Source: Acidobacteriota bacterium (lineage in GTDB: Bacteria > Acidobacteriota > Polarisedimenticolia > Gp22-AA2). Taken from it: DNA of 50,123 nucleotides. Shown here piece by piece: positions 49,531 through 50,123 of this stretch. How positions within the stretch are numbered: position 1 is the first letter of the stretch; each line of letters opens with the position of its first letter. The stretch spans positions 1 to 50,123 of the forward strand of contig JAGYID010000009.1 in assembly GCA_018606725.1 (NCBI GenBank), given 5' to 3'. Below the pieces are notes generated by a model. The model saw nothing but the letters and a program-made list of their open reading frames with translations, was not told the origin of the DNA and made no database searches. The position numbers and the translations under genes are program-made.

Positions 49531-50123
49531 GTGGTGAGCCGCGTCGCTGAAGTCCGCCGTCAGTTCGATCGCGACCTGGCCGCGGCCCCGGACGCCGCGG
49601 CGGTCGCCGAGGTGCGGCTGCGTTACCTCGGCCGTAAGGCCGGCCTGGTCACGGCGTTGCTGCGCGACCTCCGCGACCTCGGGCCGGCCGAACGCGCCCG
49701 CGCCGGCCAGGCGATCAACGACCTCAAGACCCACGTCGAGACGGCCCTCGAGGCGGCGGCCGCCGCGCGACCGACCCACGGCCGCGGCCGCCCGGACGGA
49801 CTCGACCTCACTCTTCCCGGCCGCGCGCAGCGCGCCGGCTGTCCCCATCCGATCGCCCAGATCCGCGGGCTGATCGAATCGACCTTCCTCGAGATGGGGT
49901 ACGTCCTCGAATCGGGGCCCGAGGTCGAGGACGACTATTACAACTTCGAGGCGCTCAACATCCCACCGCACCACCCGGCGCGCGATGCGCAGGACACCTT
50001 CTACGTGCGCGGCGGCCTGCTGCTGCGCACCCACACCTCGCCGGTGCAGATCCGCACCATGGAGAAGCGCCGGCCGCCGATCAAGATGGTGGCGCTCGGC
50101 CGGGTGTTCCGCCGCGATGCGCC
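49531..50123 (+). CDS. pheS: Phenylalanine--tRNA ligase alpha subunit (3' end outside window)
   Basis: The first 197 residues of the catalytic alpha subunit. An N-terminal coiled-coil arm (VSRVAEVRRQFDRDLAAAPD, VRLRYLGRKAGLVTALLRDL) is followed by the class II core: DLTLPGRAQRAGCPHPIAQI (motif-like LPGR...HPI), FLEMGYVLESGPEVEDDYYN with FEALNIPPHHPARDAQDTFY, RTHTSPVQIRTM, and motif 2 beginning GRVFRRDA at the edge. The start is GTG 49531 or 49534, after AAGGGGG. It is the last gene of the thrS-infC-rpmI-rplT-pheS run; pheT is expected just outside. Confidence 0.96.
   Translation, partial: MVSRVAEVRRQFDRDLAAAPDAAAVAEVRLRYLGRKAGLVTALLRDLRDLGPAERARAGQAINDLKTHVETALEAAAAARPTHGRGRPDGLDLTLPGRAQRAGCPHPIAQIRGLIESTFLEMGYVLESGPEVEDDYYNFEALNIPPHHPARDAQDTFYVRGGLLLRTHTSPVQIRTMEKRRPPIKMVALGRVFRRDA

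Overview
This is a gene-dense, very GC-rich bacterial chromosome segment. It carries 41 confident protein genes, one tRNA, the RNase P RNA and several repeat elements. Codon use is strongly G/C-ending, TTG and GTG starts are frequent, and several genes seem to have leaderless or nearly leaderless starts. The gene set includes GWxTD, DUF4388, YyaL/DsbD, VCBS-repeat and thrombospondin type 3 proteins, a formate-THF ligase and an uppS-cdsA-dxr-rseP block. Together these point to a Gram-negative-type (diderm) bacterium, most likely an Acidobacteriota-like lineage. That placement is inference from gene content; no marker phylogeny was possible.

Layout. 1-1778: end of a dispersed repeat and an APC amino acid permease. 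1779-6015: a lower-GC island with fused remnants of two transposases, a large secreted VCBS-repeat protein and a decayed ABC ATPase fragment. 6059-12067: a 1227-residue YyaL-DsbD fusion, a 148-bp inverted-repeat element, then threonine synthase, a small Cys-rich secreted protein and folE. 12094-17426: SpoIID/SPOR/SLH-like cell-wall protein, DUF4388 protein with a leader mini-ORF, small membrane zinc-ribbon protein, miaA and pgsA. 17423-19122 (minus): NSS-family Na+ symporter and a small MetS-like membrane peptide. 19236-19660: interleaved inverted repeats, followed by a phosphoglycolate-phosphatase-like HAD gene. 20455-21407 (minus): pseudopilin and ComEA-like genes.

21806-30506 is a minus-strand run of eight genes: truA, galE, uppS, cdsA, dxr, rseP, a SerC-like aminotransferase and serA. 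It joins isoprenoid/undecaprenyl and phospholipid precursor supply, envelope stress proteolysis and serine synthesis. 30662-36630 holds a GWxTD protein, an LD-carboxypeptidase and M20 hydrolase pair directly downstream of rnpB (minus), and a secreted Asp-box protein. 36711-43142 holds dnaB-alr and then a PIN/TRAM protein, a TPR protein and fhs, the last three all starting with TTG. 43233-45926 holds a small secreted protein, a bidirectional terminator, a membrane protein with duplicated TM2-like motifs, and DAHP synthase. From 46046 to the end, a promoter drives tRNA-Val(GAC) and the classic thrS-infC-rpmI-rplT-pheS translation operon; pheS is cut by the window edge.

I see no CRISPR array, phage, toxin-antitoxin pair or obvious defence island. 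The most unusual items are the YyaL-DsbD fusion, the repeat families at 19236-19660 and 9739-9886, the unannotated NSS small subunit, the leaderless mini-ORF coupled to the DUF4388 gene, and the AUC start of infC.
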